A DNA stretch of 64,000 nt, from assembly GCA_013152715.1 (NCBI GenBank), contig JAADFU010000125.1:48450-112449 (forward strand). The letters are read 5' to 3'. This DNA is from Calditrichota bacterium. GTDB lineage: Bacteria; Zhuqueibacterota; Zhuqueibacteria; Thermofontimicrobiales; Thermofontimicrobiaceae. Both the position numbers and the translations under genes were made by a program. Positions within the stretch are counted from its first letter, which is position 1, and each line of letters opens with the position of its first letter. This document shows, in pieces, positions 36,566 through 45,725 of this stretch. The notes beneath the pieces are model-generated. The model did not search any database, was not told where the DNA came from, and was given only the letters and a program-made list of their open reading frames with translations.

Positions 36566-37771
36566 CTAATTGCGACGCGGGTATTTTTCCAATTTAAATG
36601 GTATGGTAATCACTTTTTTATTGTGATAAATGGTCAGGGTAATGATGTCCCCTGCTTTCGCGTCCAGATCCTCAAAGATGGTGTCGATTTGATCCGATGA
36701 CTCCACTGTGTAATCATTAATTTTCAAAATGATATCGCCGACTTCGATATTTGCGCGCGACGCCGGGCTGTTTTTTTGCACGCTGGCAACGATGACACCC
36801 TTGTCAATGGGAATCCCCAAATAGCGCGCCAGATAAGGCCGCAGATTGATAACAGAAATTCCGGTCCAAAAAGAACGGTCCACAGAGCCGTATTTCCGCA
36901 ATGCGGCGACAATTTTTTTGATACGATTGATCGGGATGGCGAAACCCAGCCCGATGGAAGTGCCGCGACTTTCGCTGCCGGAAAAGATGAACGTGTTCAT
37001 TCCGATCACTTCGCCGAGGCTATTCACTAACGGCCCCCCGCTATTGCCGGCATTGATGGCGGCGTCGGTTTGGATCATATCTTTGTAAATCCGGTTGTCG
37101 CTTTGTTTGCCGAAATCTCTGTCAGTGGCGCTGATGATGCCTTGCGACACGGAAGGTTGTCCCATGTCAAAAAGGCCAAACGGATTGCCGATGGCAATGG
37201 CCCATTCTCCGATAATCAAATCATTGGAATTTCCCAGAACCGCAAACGGGAAGGATTTGTCGCTCTCAATTTTGAGCAGAGCAATATCGGAAACGTAATC
37301 TGAAGCCATTAATTTCGCGTCGAAATGTTCGCCGTCGGGGAGCGTGACCATTATTTTTACCGCCTGGTGGACAACGTGCTCATTTGTCACAATGTAACCG
37401 TCCGGCGAAATAATGAAACCGGAGCCGAGAGATTTGACTAATTCCTGGCGCTCGCCAAAAAAGTAGCGGAAAAACGGGTCATCCATCATCATGCCCGGGG
37501 AGCGATATGATTTTTGCAGCACGTTGATGCCGACAACGGCCGGGCTGATTTTTCTGACAGACTGAGTGATGGCGGTCTCGCGCGATGGCTGAATTGTTTG
37601 GTCGCTAACCAGTTGAACGGAGCCGTCTCCGACAGCGCTTTGCTGCTCTGTTTTAGCGACGCTTTCCACAAATATCGGTGCTGATTTTGGCGCGAAAAAT
37701 GATTTTTGCAGCCAGATGCCGGCAAGCGTTCCCGCGAGAAAAAGTAGCGCGCTCAAAAAAATTTTTTTCAT
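36566..37771 (-). CDS. degP: HtrA/DegP-family serine protease
   Basis: A 401-residue S1C protease: N-terminal hydrophobic helix (1-21) acting as signal or anchor, trypsin-like domain with His132 (TNEHVV), Asp162 (SDIALLK) and Ser244 (GNSGGPL), and one PDZ domain at about 300-395. Degrades or refolds misfolded envelope proteins. The single PDZ makes it DegS-like in plan, while the flexible MMMDDPFFRYFFG loop is common in DegP/DegQ. Good GGCGGA before the ATG. Alone on its transcript as far as can be seen. Confidence 0.93.
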   Translation of the reverse strand: MKKIFLSALLFLAGTLAGIWLQKSFFAPKSAPIFVESVAKTEQQSAVGDGSVQLVSDQTIQPSRETAITQSVRKISPAVVGINVLQKSYRSPGMMMDDPFFRYFFGERQELVKSLGSGFIISPDGYIVTNEHVVHQAVKIMVTLPDGEHFDAKLMASDYVSDIALLKIESDKSFPFAVLGNSNDLIIGEWAIAIGNPFGLFDMGQPSVSQGIISATDRDFGKQSDNRIYKDMIQTDAAINAGNSGGPLVNSLGEVIGMNTFIFSGSESRGTSIGLGFAIPINRIKKIVAALRKYGSVDRSFWTGISVINLRPYLARYLGIPIDKGVIVASVQKNSPASRANIEVGDIILKINDYTVESSDQIDTIFEDLDAKAGDIITLTIYHNKKVITIPFKLEKYPRRN

Positions 37772-38087
37772 TGTTCATCCGCCCTGTTCACAGTGGAGTG
37801 AGAAACTTTTCGCCAAACGATCTGTATTTCAAAAAATAACTGAAAAAAAGCAAGCTGTCTGCAAACAACTCACTCCAACGTTCAATTTTGATTTACGATT
37901 TATTTAATTCAAAGTTTATACAAAAGTTATCCGCACAATGTTCCAATCGTGAATCAGGCAAAAAAAGCGCCTGAAAATTCAGCGAAACGAAAATTTGCAT
38001 CGGGAAGAAGACGGACTTCTCATTAGATTTTTTAAAGACAAATTCGTTTTGAGAAGCCCCTCAGAATTTATTTTGTGCCGAAAAAGA
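37772..38087. other. Intergenic region between transaldolase and HtrA genes
   Basis: Should carry the htrA promoter and the 3' end of the transaldolase transcript. An imperfect inverted pair GGACTTCTC/GAGAAGCCCC (about 38019-38060) with a long loop is present but lacks a clear T-tract on the minus strand. No gene is seen. Confidence 0.4.
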
Positions 38088-38735
38088 CTACCTGTTTTTC
38101 ACTTTTTCCCAATCGGCGAGAAATTTTTCAATTCCCGCGTCAGTGAGCGGATGTTTTGTCAGTTGAGCAATGACTTTGAACGGAATCGTTGCAATGTGCG
38201 CGCCCATGAGCGCCGCGTCCAAAACATGCATTGGACTGCGAACGGAAGCGACGATGACTTCTGTGTCCAAATCATAATTGCGAAAAATAGTGACGATGTC
38301 CTGTACTAATTGCATGCCTGGTGTGTTGATATCATCCAGCCGGCCCACAAAAGGGCTGACATAACTGGCGCCGGCTTTTGCCGCCAACAATGCCTGTACC
38401 GCATGAAATATCAGCGTCGTGTTCACGTGAATACCCTCGGATTCCAGTTGGCGGATCGCTTTTAGACCCTCGGTGGTTATGGGAATTTTTACGACAATGT
38501 TTTTGTGAATCTTTGCCAGTTTTCTACCCTCTGCAACCATGCCTTCGGCGTCCAAGCTGACGACTTCCGCGCTCACAGGTCCGTCAACTTCTTCGCAAAT
38601 CGCGCGAATGACGTCTTCGAATTTTCCCTCGACCTTGGAAACCAGACTCGGATTCGTCGTGACTCCGTCGAGAATACCCAATTTGTTCGCTTCGCGAATC
38701 TCTTTCAGATTTGCGGTATCGATAAAGAATTTCAT
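38088..38735 (-). CDS. tal: Transaldolase, small (TalC/FSA) type
   Basis: A 215-residue TIM-barrel enzyme with [19 protein letters not shown], the Schiff-base lysine K83 in VVKIPIT, NTTLIF and [11 protein letters not shown]. Belongs to the short transaldolase/fructose-6-phosphate aldolase group; the sequence does not settle which reaction is used, although most bacterial members of this length act as transaldolases in the pentose phosphate pathway. ATG behind AAAGGAGAAACAGGA. Single-gene transcript. Confidence 0.93.
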   Translation of the reverse strand: MKFFIDTANLKEIREANKLGILDGVTTNPSLVSKVEGKFEDVIRAICEEVDGPVSAEVVSLDAEGMVAEGRKLAKIHKNIVVKIPITTEGLKAIRQLESEGIHVNTTLIFHAVQALLAAKAGASYVSPFVGRLDDINTPGMQLVQDIVTIFRNYDLDTEVIVASVRSPMHVLDAALMGAHIATIPFKVIAQLTKHPLTDAGIEKFLADWEKVKNR

Positions 38736-39143
38736 TCCTGTTTCTCCTTTAGGTTGTTGTTTAAGTCGATTATCTTTAAACTATTTTTTATTTGCTTATT
38801 TGTGTGGGAATCCTAATACCAATTAGTCATATTACAGAAAGTTATTACTGAGTAGCCCATTTTAAGAAATTTTGACATTGTAGTAAAATATTTTTATGAG
38901 AAATTAATATTGCGTCGCTGACAGGGCGCCTTTAAGCTAAAAATATGTCGTGCCTGACGGCACTGGACACATGTAAACAATATTCATCAACATAATCTTT
39001 CTCTCGTTTCATCATTTTGAGTCGCGTTAACAACGAGATATTTAAGAAAAAACTTGATTCAAAACGTTAACTCTCAATGACCAAAACACGCCGGGTTTGG
39101 AATTTTTCTATTTGGCAGCAGAAAAATTTTTTTACATATTCAG
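38736..39143. other. Intergenic region with a small hairpin
   Basis: AT-rich, 408 bases, no gene. It contains a short perfect hairpin GTGCC-tgac-GGCAC near 38950-38963, a pattern common in intergenic repeats. The left part should hold the transaldolase promoter. Confidence 0.4.
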
Positions 39144-39872
39144 TCAATAGATAATTTTTTCCAAAATCAACCCTTTCGCCGGTGCGGTCGGGCCTGCTTG
39201 TTTGCGATCTCTGGCGGCGAGAATTTCCGGAATCGCTTCCGCTGGAGTGTATCCGCGGCCGACGTCGATCATCGTACCCACGATTATGCGAACCATGCTG
39301 TGGATGAAACGATTGGCGGCAATGGTGAAAATCAACAAATCGCCGTCTTCGTCCCAGCGGCTTTCTTCCACGGTGCAAAAATAGTGCGGTAAATCCGCGT
39401 TTTCGGCGCAGAATGATTTAAAATCAATTTTTCCTATTAAATAGTGAGATGCCTGGCGCATGGCTTCGATTCTGAGCGGGCTTTTGTAGCACCAAATGTA
39501 ATGACGGTTGATTGCTCGCTCTTTCTGCGTGATGTAATAGCGGTAAATTCGTTTTTTTGCGGCAAAACGGGCGTGAAAAGACGGAGCTGCTTCCGCTGCT
39601 TCGAGCACGCGGACATCTTTGGCGAGGTTCCCGTTGAGCGCCGCCATGATTTTTTTTTCAGGCATGAGGGATTCGAGATGAAAATTGGCGACCTGAGCGC
39701 GCGCATGAACGCCGCTGTCTGTTCTGCCTGCGCCTGTGACGGGAATATTCTCTCGAAAAATCTGTCGCAGCGCTTTTTGTAGTTCTTCCTGCACGGTTCG
39801 CACGTTTGGTTGAATTTGCCAGCCGCAAAAGTCGGTACCGTCGTATTCCAGAGTGATTTTAATATTTCTCAA
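39144..39872 (-). CDS. truA: tRNA pseudouridine(38-40) synthase
   Basis: 242 residues with LEYDGTDFCGWQIQ, catalytic Asp52 in GRTDSGVHA, FHARF and RFIHSMVRIIVGTM. Converts uridines 38-40 of the tRNA anticodon arm to pseudouridine. The start is TTG with GAGG about 10 bases upstream. It lies 23 bases downstream of ecfT, a pairing also seen in Firmicutes. Confidence 0.95.
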   Translation of the reverse strand: MRNIKITLEYDGTDFCGWQIQPNVRTVQEELQKALRQIFRENIPVTGAGRTDSGVHARAQVANFHLESLMPEKKIMAALNGNLAKDVRVLEAAEAAPSFHARFAAKKRIYRYYITQKERAINRHYIWCYKSPLRIEAMRQASHYLIGKIDFKSFCAENADLPHYFCTVEESRWDEDGDLLIFTIAANRFIHSMVRIIVGTMIDVGRGYTPAEAIPEILAARDRKQAGPTAPAKGLILEKIIY

Positions 39873-39895
39873 CAGTACAATACCTCAAAATAGGA

Positions 39896-40696
39896 TCAAT
39901 TGACGAAGAAAAAAATCATGTACGAGACGGTCAACAGCGCTGCGATCAAATCTCGTCGCGTCATTTTCAAAATTTTGTAACTGCTGCGATTTTTCCCGCC
40001 GACATAACAGCGCGCGTCCATGGCCAAAGCCAGATCGTCGGCGCGCCGAAAAACAGAAATGAACAACGGAATCAGCAGCGGAATGACGCTTTTTATCCGT
40101 TGAATCAAATTCCCCTCGAATGTGGCGCCGCGCGACATCTGAGCTTTTTGGATGCGATCGGCTTCTTCCAAGAGAATCGGAATGAATCGCAGCGCCAGCG
40201 TCATCATGAGCACAAATTCGTGAGTCGGCAAACCAATTTTTTTTAGCGGAGCCAGTAGCCGATCCAGAGCGTCGGTCATTTCAATGGGAGAAGTTGTCAG
40301 CGTGAGCAATGCAGCGAAAAGCACAAATTCCGCCAGACGGACCGAGTAGATGATTCCCGAGTTCAGACCTTTCTGCGTGATTTCCCAGCCCAACAGAGGC
40401 ATCCTGGCGATCACAGTGCCTTCTCCCGTAAGAAAACAGTGGAATCCCAGCGTGAGCAAAAAAAGCCAGACGAACGGTCGCAAATTTCGAAAAACAAGTC
40501 CCAGCGGCAACCGCGCTAATCGAATCAGCGCAATAAGCGCGATCAGATTAACGCCGGACTCCCACAATTGTTGCGCCGCGACGGTGGCAAGCATTATCAC
40601 AATGGTCGCTAAAATTTTTGTGCGCGGATCTAACCGGTGAACAATTGACCTCGCCGGATAGTATTGACCCAACGTAATATCGGACAAAATTGCCAT
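39896..40696 (-). CDS. ecfT: Energy-coupling factor transporter transmembrane protein
   Basis: A 266-residue polytopic protein with about five membrane helices and the two cytoplasmic coupling motifs (ADRIQKAQMSRGA and a later ALAMDARCY). EcfT joins a substrate-binding EcfS to ATPases EcfA/A' for vitamin or metal uptake. No ATPase or S-component gene is in the window, so partners must be elsewhere. AGGAAAAAA precedes the ATG. The neighbouring transporter on the other strand is divergent. Confidence 0.9.
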   Translation of the reverse strand: MAILSDITLGQYYPARSIVHRLDPRTKILATIVIMLATVAAQQLWESGVNLIALIALIRLARLPLGLVFRNLRPFVWLFLLTLGFHCFLTGEGTVIARMPLLGWEITQKGLNSGIIYSVRLAEFVLFAALLTLTTSPIEMTDALDRLLAPLKKIGLPTHEFVLMMTLALRFIPILLEEADRIQKAQMSRGATFEGNLIQRIKSVIPLLIPLFISVFRRADDLALAMDARCYVGGKNRSSYKILKMTRRDLIAALLTVSYMIFFFVN

Positions 40697-40788
40697 TTTT
40701 TTCCTGAAAAATTTTAAAAGGAATATACGAACTTTTATTCACAAAATCAAGAGAGAGCCGGCTAAATTGACAAAGAATTATTTTTTGC

Positions 40789-40817
40789 TTGACTTTTTGC
40801 TATTGAATTTTTATGTT
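40789..40817 (+). promoter_or_regulatory. Sigma-70-like promoter for the OPT transporter gene
   Basis: TTGACT at 40789-40794, a 17-base spacer and TATGTT at 40812-40817, giving a leader of about 120 bases before the ATG at 40943. The spacing is ideal and the -35 differs from consensus at one base. Confidence 0.6.
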
Positions 40818-40942
40818 TAAGTTTGATTTTGCAAAATTTTTGCAACAATTTTCCGGGTTTGAGGATTTTATTAAAATTGAATTCAATGCAGTTAATTCAG
40901 GAATAAATCACAAAAACACAAACTAATCCCAGGAGGAAGGAA

Positions 40943-42991
40943 ATGGCGGATGTAAAAGCCACGGGAAGGACGATGCAATCCTATAAACCGTATGTGCCTG
41001 CGGAAACGGACATGAAAGAATTGACTTTAAGGGCAATTCTGCTTGGTATTGTCATGGCTATCATTTTAGGATCTGCGAACGCCTATCTTGGTTTGAAGGC
41101 AGGAATGACTGTTGCGGCGACGTTCCCGGCGGCAGTAATTGCAATGGCGGTGCTGCGACCATTCAAGGGCACGATTTTGGAAGAAAACATGGCGCGAACC
41201 ACCGGCGCCGTAGGCGAGGCACTGGCGGCCGGCGCAATTTTTACCATCCCGGCGTTCATCATTGCCGGCGTATGGGATGAATTTCACTATTTGCAATCCA
41301 CTCTGCTCATGCTGGTTGGCGGCGTGCTCGGCGTTTTGTTTGTCATTATTTTGCGCCGCACGTTAATCGAAGACGCGACTTTGCCATATCCGGAAAGCAA
41401 AGCCTGCGCCGAAATCGTGAAAATCGGACAAGGCGGCAGCTCCGGCGCCGGGTATGTTTTTCTACCCATGCTGCTGGCCGGAGCAATTGAATTTTTTAAA
41501 AATGCCAATGGCTTAACCTTCATCAAAGATCACGTAAAAGGGATTATCTCCTTTGGCGTTTCAAAAATCGCGCTGCTGAATAGTTCCACTGGCAAACCCA
41601 TTCCTGGCAGCGAATACAGCCACGATGGCAGAATGTTTTTGCAGAGTCCGAGCAGCTCGCCGGCTTTTTTGGGTGTGGGCTACATTATCGGATTTCGTCT
41701 GGCGGCGATTACCTTCTCCGGCGGCGTTTTCGGCTGGCTATTCCTCATGCCTGTTGTGCTTTTTCTGATGAGCAACGATCTTAGCGCCGTCGCGAGCGGT
41801 TTTGGCTGGATGACTACCGCCAAAGCGGCGTACAACGCCACGGTAAAACCGATAGCCGTCGGCGGCATGTTGGTGGGCGCGTTTTACACGCTGTTCAAAA
41901 TGAGAAACAGTTTGCTCGCCGGCTTGGGCAAAGGACTGGCAGACATCGCCGCTGCGAAAAAAGGCGAATCCAGTAAAACCTCTCGCATCGACAAAGATGC
42001 GCCCTTCGGCCTGGTTCTCATTGCAATTTTGGTGCTGGTGGTTTGTATGGTTATTTTGTACAAATGGTTTGCCGGTGCTTGGGGTTCAGCTATTTTGGCG
42101 GCGGTCGTTATGGCAATCGCCGGTCTCATGTTTGCCGCCGTTGCCGGTTACCTCGTGGGAATTATCGGCTCATCTTCCAATCCTATTTCCGGTTTGACAT
42201 TATCCACTTTGCTCATTGCGGCGCTGCTGATGTTGGCCGCCGGGCTTGGCGGGAAAAAAGAGGGCATCGCAGCGACGTTGGCGGTCGCGTCTGTGGTGTG
42301 CGTTGTCGCCGGTGTCGCCGGGGATATGATGCAAGACTGGAAAGTGGGACATATTTTGGGCGCCACGCCGTTCCGCATGCAGATCGGCGGATCTATTGGC
42401 GTGGTTGCCGCTGCATTGGTTCTTGTTCTCCCGATCATGTGGCTGCATGAGGCAAACGGAATTGGAACGGATGCGCTTCCTGCGCCGCAAGCCGGTTTGA
42501 TGGCGATGATGTCCAAAGGAATTATTAGCGGCAACATGGCTTGGCCGCTGGTGATCGCGGGAATGTTTTTCGCCGTGGCGCTTATTCTGATCGAGTCGCC
42601 GTCTCCGATGCTGATCGCCGTCGGTATGTATTTGCCGTTCACCACCACATTTGCGATTTTTATCGGCGGCATTATCAAATATGCGACCGAAAAATTGGGC
42701 GCAAAGGAGATTGACAACGCGCCCGAAGAAAAACGGGAAGATCTGAGGACTCGTCTGGAAAGTTATGGTTTGTTGATCGCTTCAGGTCTTGTTGCCGGGG
42801 AGGCTCTCGTTGGTATCATATTAGCGATTTTGGTGGTATCCAATATTAAATTGAATGCAATTTTCGGCAATCTGACTCCGGAAGGCACGGCTCCGGAAGG
42901 ATTCGCGATTTTAGGCTATCTTGTTTTTGCCATTCTCGCCTTTGTGATGATATATTATCCGCTCAAGGCGATGAGGAAAAAAGAAAACTGA
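40943..42991 (+). CDS. OPT-family oligopeptide transporter
   Basis: A 682-residue inner-membrane protein with about 14-16 hydrophobic helices and the opening ELTLRAILLGIVMAIILGSANAYLGLKAGMT, which marks the OPT family. Members carry peptides or metal-chelate complexes with protons. GNMAWPLVIAG and the LPFTTTFAIFIGGI block also fit. Start with AGGAGG upstream. It stands alone between a promoter at 40789 and a terminator at 43019. The substrate is not predictable. Confidence 0.93.
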   Translation: MADVKATGRTMQSYKPYVPAETDMKELTLRAILLGIVMAIILGSANAYLGLKAGMTVAATFPAAVIAMAVLRPFKGTILEENMARTTGAVGEALAAGAIFTIPAFIIAGVWDEFHYLQSTLLMLVGGVLGVLFVIILRRTLIEDATLPYPESKACAEIVKIGQGGSSGAGYVFLPMLLAGAIEFFKNANGLTFIKDHVKGIISFGVSKIALLNSSTGKPIPGSEYSHDGRMFLQSPSSSPAFLGVGYIIGFRLAAITFSGGVFGWLFLMPVVLFLMSNDLSAVASGFGWMTTAKAAYNATVKPIAVGGMLVGAFYTLFKMRNSLLAGLGKGLADIAAAKKGESSKTSRIDKDAPFGLVLIAILVLVVCMVILYKWFAGAWGSAILAAVVMAIAGLMFAAVAGYLVGIIGSSSNPISGLTLSTLLIAALLMLAAGLGGKKEGIAATLAVASVVCVVAGVAGDMMQDWKVGHILGATPFRMQIGGSIGVVAAALVLVLPIMWLHEANGIGTDALPAPQAGLMAMMSKGIISGNMAWPLVIAGMFFAVALILIESPSPMLIAVGMYLPFTTTFAIFIGGIIKYATEKLGAKEIDNAPEEKREDLRTRLESYGLLIASGLVAGEALVGIILAILVVSNIKLNAIFGNLTPEGTAPEGFAILGYLVFAILAFVMIYYPLKAMRKKEN

Positions 42992-43018
42992 TATTTTCGT
43001 TAGTAGATGATTTTTAAT

Positions 43019-43060
43019 AAAGCTCTTCGTTAGAATTAATTTCAGCGGAGAGCTTTTTTT
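43019..43060 (+). terminator. Rho-independent terminator after the OPT gene
   Basis: Arms AAAGCTCT and AGAGCTTT with a loop that can pair further, followed by a run of T. It lies about 28 bases after the OPT stop. Confidence 0.75.
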
Positions 43061-43195
43061 ATTGCGGCGTTTGATTGGAAATGCGCGTTGCTTTTTGTAA
43101 CTAAATTCAAATTGGGAAAATTTTCATTGATTTATTTAAGAAAAATTGATACATTTAAAAAATGAAAAGGGATAAAATTTCTGCGGAGCAATACA

Positions 43196-43555
43196 ATGGC
43201 TGTAAATTTATTAGATTTGGTTCCCAAAAGATTGCTGCAATTCCAAGAAAACGAAGACGGCAATGTGACTATTTTGAAACCAAAATACAGAAATAAATTG
43301 ATGCAAAAATATGTGCTTCCACGAATGAAAAAACCACATTTCAAAGTAAATTTGGACGAATACGGCAGCTTTGTCTGGAAGCAAATTGACGGCGAAAAAA
43401 CCGTCGAAGAAATTGGGAAACAGTTGAAGGAGAATTTTTCTGAAAAGATTGACCCGGTTTATGAACGGCTTTCGGTTTTCATCCATTCATTGGTGCGCTA
43501 TAAATTTATTGAATTCAAAAATTATGTTCCTGAAAAAGCGGAAAAATCAAAGTAA
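43196..43555 (+). CDS. PqqD-family protein (RiPP recognition element-like)
   Basis: A 119-residue protein whose central part FKVNLDEYGSFVWKQIDGEKTVEEIGKQL and RYKFIEF matches the PqqD winged-helix family. PqqD-type domains bind leader peptides and hand them to radical-SAM or other modifying enzymes; some orphan members have no known role. Here neither a radical-SAM enzyme nor a precursor peptide gene is nearby. The N-terminal 45 residues are basic and do not belong to the domain. GGAG lies 10 bases before the ATG. Confidence 0.8.
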   Translation: MAVNLLDLVPKRLLQFQENEDGNVTILKPKYRNKLMQKYVLPRMKKPHFKVNLDEYGSFVWKQIDGEKTVEEIGKQLKENFSEKIDPVYERLSVFIHSLVRYKFIEFKNYVPEKAEKSK

Positions 43556-43859
43556 ACGACTGGCAATTTTCATCTCAACTCGCGCCCGGCCTTTGAACGG
43601 ATGCAAATTATTTTAAATCCTTTTCCATCGTTGAGAATCAAATTGATAAGTTTGCTAAAAAAAAAGATTTCACTGCCAATCCCACCAATTTTCACGAATT
43701 GATTTTATTGAAATTAGAAGAAATTTTAATGAGTGGTTTTTAGCGTGAACTCATTGATACACTTGATTGGAGCCCGAAAAAGTCAAAAAAATATTGGTTT
43801 TAATTTTCGAATATAAATTATTTTAATAAATTGTTGCACAAATTAAGAAGGTGAAAGTT
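43556..43859. other. Intergenic region with a possible small relic frame
   Basis: An in-frame run from about 43597 to a stop at 43741-43743 translates to protein-like sequence (ENQIDKFAKKKDFTANPTNF, then HELILLKLEEI) but has no start codon or ribosome binding site in that frame. It may be the tail of a decayed gene. The rest is AT-rich leader for slyD. Confidence 0.3.
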
Positions 43860-44333
43860 ATGCAAATTGCAAACGACAAAGTGGTGACCATGCATTACAA
43901 GCTATCGCTGGATTCTGGGGAAGTGTTGGATTCTTCATTTGATCGCGATGCTCCGTTCAGTTTTCTTGCCGGTCACGATCAGATTATTCCCGGACTGGAA
44001 AAATCGCTCATCGGAATGAAAGCCGGACAAAAAAAGATGGTGGAAGTAGAACCCAGCGAAGGCTACGGAGAACGCGATGATAATTTAGTTCAGGTCGTGC
44101 CGCGCAATCAGATTCCGGAAGACATTGAGCTGTTTGAAGGCAAAGTGTTGCAGGCCCAGGGTCCCCAGGGAATTCCTCTGGAAGTGACGGTCAAAACCAT
44201 TACGGACAATGAAGTCACTATCGATATGAATCATCCGCTGGCGGGCGAGAAGCTGCATTTTGACGTCGAAATTATGGGAGTTCGCGACGCAACCGCGGAG
44301 GAGCTCGAACATGGCCACACGCACGACGAATAA
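43860..44333 (+). CDS. slyD: FKBP-type peptidyl-prolyl isomerase, SlyD type
   Basis: About 157 residues: FKBP half (VTMHYKLSLDSGEVLDSSF, PFSFLAGHDQIIPGLEKSL, GEKLHFDVEIMGVRDAT) with the inserted chaperone flap (VVPRNQIPEDIELFEG). The tail is short with three His (HGHTHDE), so metal binding is likely weaker than in E. coli SlyD. Cytoplasmic prolyl isomerase and chaperone. The ATG at 43860 has AAGGTGA about 10 bases before it; a GTG three codons earlier is an alternative. A strong terminator follows. Confidence 0.94.
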   Translation: MQIANDKVVTMHYKLSLDSGEVLDSSFDRDAPFSFLAGHDQIIPGLEKSLIGMKAGQKKMVEVEPSEGYGERDDNLVQVVPRNQIPEDIELFEGKVLQAQGPQGIPLEVTVKTITDNEVTIDMNHPLAGEKLHFDVEIMGVRDATAEELEHGHTHDE

Positions 44334-44361
44334 ATGACTTCAAGAATCAATAATTTTTCTG

Positions 44362-44406
44362 GTCTCCCTTTTTCTCATAATTTGAGAGAAGCGGAGACTT
44401 TTTTTT
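44362..44406 (+). terminator. Rho-independent terminator after slyD
   Basis: GTCTCC and GGAGAC arms with additional inner pairing (TTCTC/GAGAA) and a run of eight T. It lies about 28 bases past the slyD stop. Confidence 0.88.
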
Positions 44407-44457
44407 ACCCTTTTCTGATATTTTTTTAAATTATTTTAAAATTTTGTCACAAAAGGG

Positions 44458-44486
44458 TTGACTTTTTCAAAATTTTTTGCAATAAT
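44458..44486 (+). promoter_or_regulatory. Sigma-70-like promoter for the M29 aminopeptidase gene
   Basis: TTGACT (44458-44463), 17-base spacer and AATAAT (44481-44486), placed just after the slyD terminator and about 80 bases before the ATG at 44570. Confidence 0.6.
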
Positions 44487-44569
44487 TCAAGTGTGGCCGC
44501 GAAGTGTCAAACGCGCATTTTTTTCAACGCGGCTAATTCCATCTTCTTTATTTGAAAAGGTTGGCAAAA

Positions 44570-45523
44570 ATGACGCGATTGGGAAAAGCGATTAACAAAA
44601 TTATTTTCGAGTGTTTGAAAATCCGCAACAGCGAGTCGCTGTTGGTGATCGCGGACGAAGCAAATAGCGAGGTGGGAAATTTGTTTCTGAAAAAAGCTGC
44701 CGACCGGAAAGTGGAAAGTTACTTGCTGAAGATTCCCACTCCGAAATCTGCCGATTCCGATCCTTCGCCAGCGCTTCGTCGCTTCATTGGCAACGCCAAT
44801 GCGATCGTGTTGGCGACCGAGCCTCCGCTGGTGCATTCCAAAATTATCGCCCATGCTTGTCACAACGGAGGTCGCGTCATTTGTCTGAACGAAACTGACA
44901 TGGCGGTGCTGGAACAGGCTGTAAATGCAGATTACAGATTTGTCGAAAGAGTGAGTCGCCGAATCGCTGATATTTTTTCTATTGGCAGAAATGTGGCGGT
45001 CCAGACCCGCGCCGGTACAAATATCACGTTCAAGATATCGCGGCACAAGGGAAACGCAAATCACGGCTGCGCCCGGTCCGCGGGCGAATTTGGGATTTTA
45101 CCTGCCGGCGAAGCCTACGTCACTCCGGACAAAGGCACGATGAGGGGAATTGTCGTCGTGGACGGTTCGGTTCCGGAGATTGGTCTGGTGAAAAGTTCGC
45201 TGAAATTGTACGTGAAAAACGGTTTCGTGACGCAGATAATCGGAGATGAATTGGCTGCCGCCATTCGCAAACGGATAAAACCGTTCGGCAAAAACGGCAG
45301 AAATGTCGCCGAGTTTGGCGTCGGCACGAATCCGGAAGTCGAGCTTTACGGAAATTCCCTCGCCGATGAGAAAAAATTTGGCACAGCGCACATCGCGCTG
45401 GGAAACCATTTGTTCGAGGGCGGGAGTACGGTGACGAAGTTACACCTCGACATGATTTTTCAAAAACCCACCATTACCATCGACGGCAGGCCTTTAATTG
45501 TTTCCGGCAAACTCGTCGAGTAA
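44570..45523 (+). CDS. M29-like metallo-aminopeptidase
   Basis: About 317 residues with the M29 pattern: GEFGILPAGEAYVTP (metal Glu), EFGVGTNPEVELYGN (second Glu), GTAHIALGNHLFEGG (His) and KLHLDMIFQKPTI (His-x-Asp). Members are cytoplasmic aminopeptidases with two metal ions and broad specificity. At this length it matches the shorter COG2309 branch rather than the 400-residue thermophilic enzymes. The ATG at 44570 is preferred over a TTG six codons upstream; AAAAGG lies about 10 bases before it. Confidence 0.86.
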   Translation: MTRLGKAINKIIFECLKIRNSESLLVIADEANSEVGNLFLKKAADRKVESYLLKIPTPKSADSDPSPALRRFIGNANAIVLATEPPLVHSKIIAHACHNGGRVICLNETDMAVLEQAVNADYRFVERVSRRIADIFSIGRNVAVQTRAGTNITFKISRHKGNANHGCARSAGEFGILPAGEAYVTPDKGTMRGIVVVDGSVPEIGLVKSSLKLYVKNGFVTQIIGDELAAAIRKRIKPFGKNGRNVAEFGVGTNPEVELYGNSLADEKKFGTAHIALGNHLFEGGSTVTKLHLDMIFQKPTITIDGRPLIVSGKLVE

Positions 45524-45725
45524 GCCCCCTTGTCGTCAGTTTAAGGGAAAAATTGGTTTCAACATTGTCAATTGGCGGTTCTCAATTCACTATTCACAAT
45601 TAAATTAGGTTAGAGTTTAGCTGCGAAAACAAATTATTACGACTAATTGTCAATTGCGAACTGCTAATTGACAATTCTGAACGGAACAATAATTCAAAAT
45701 TGCTTAAACTGACGTAAATCCACGC

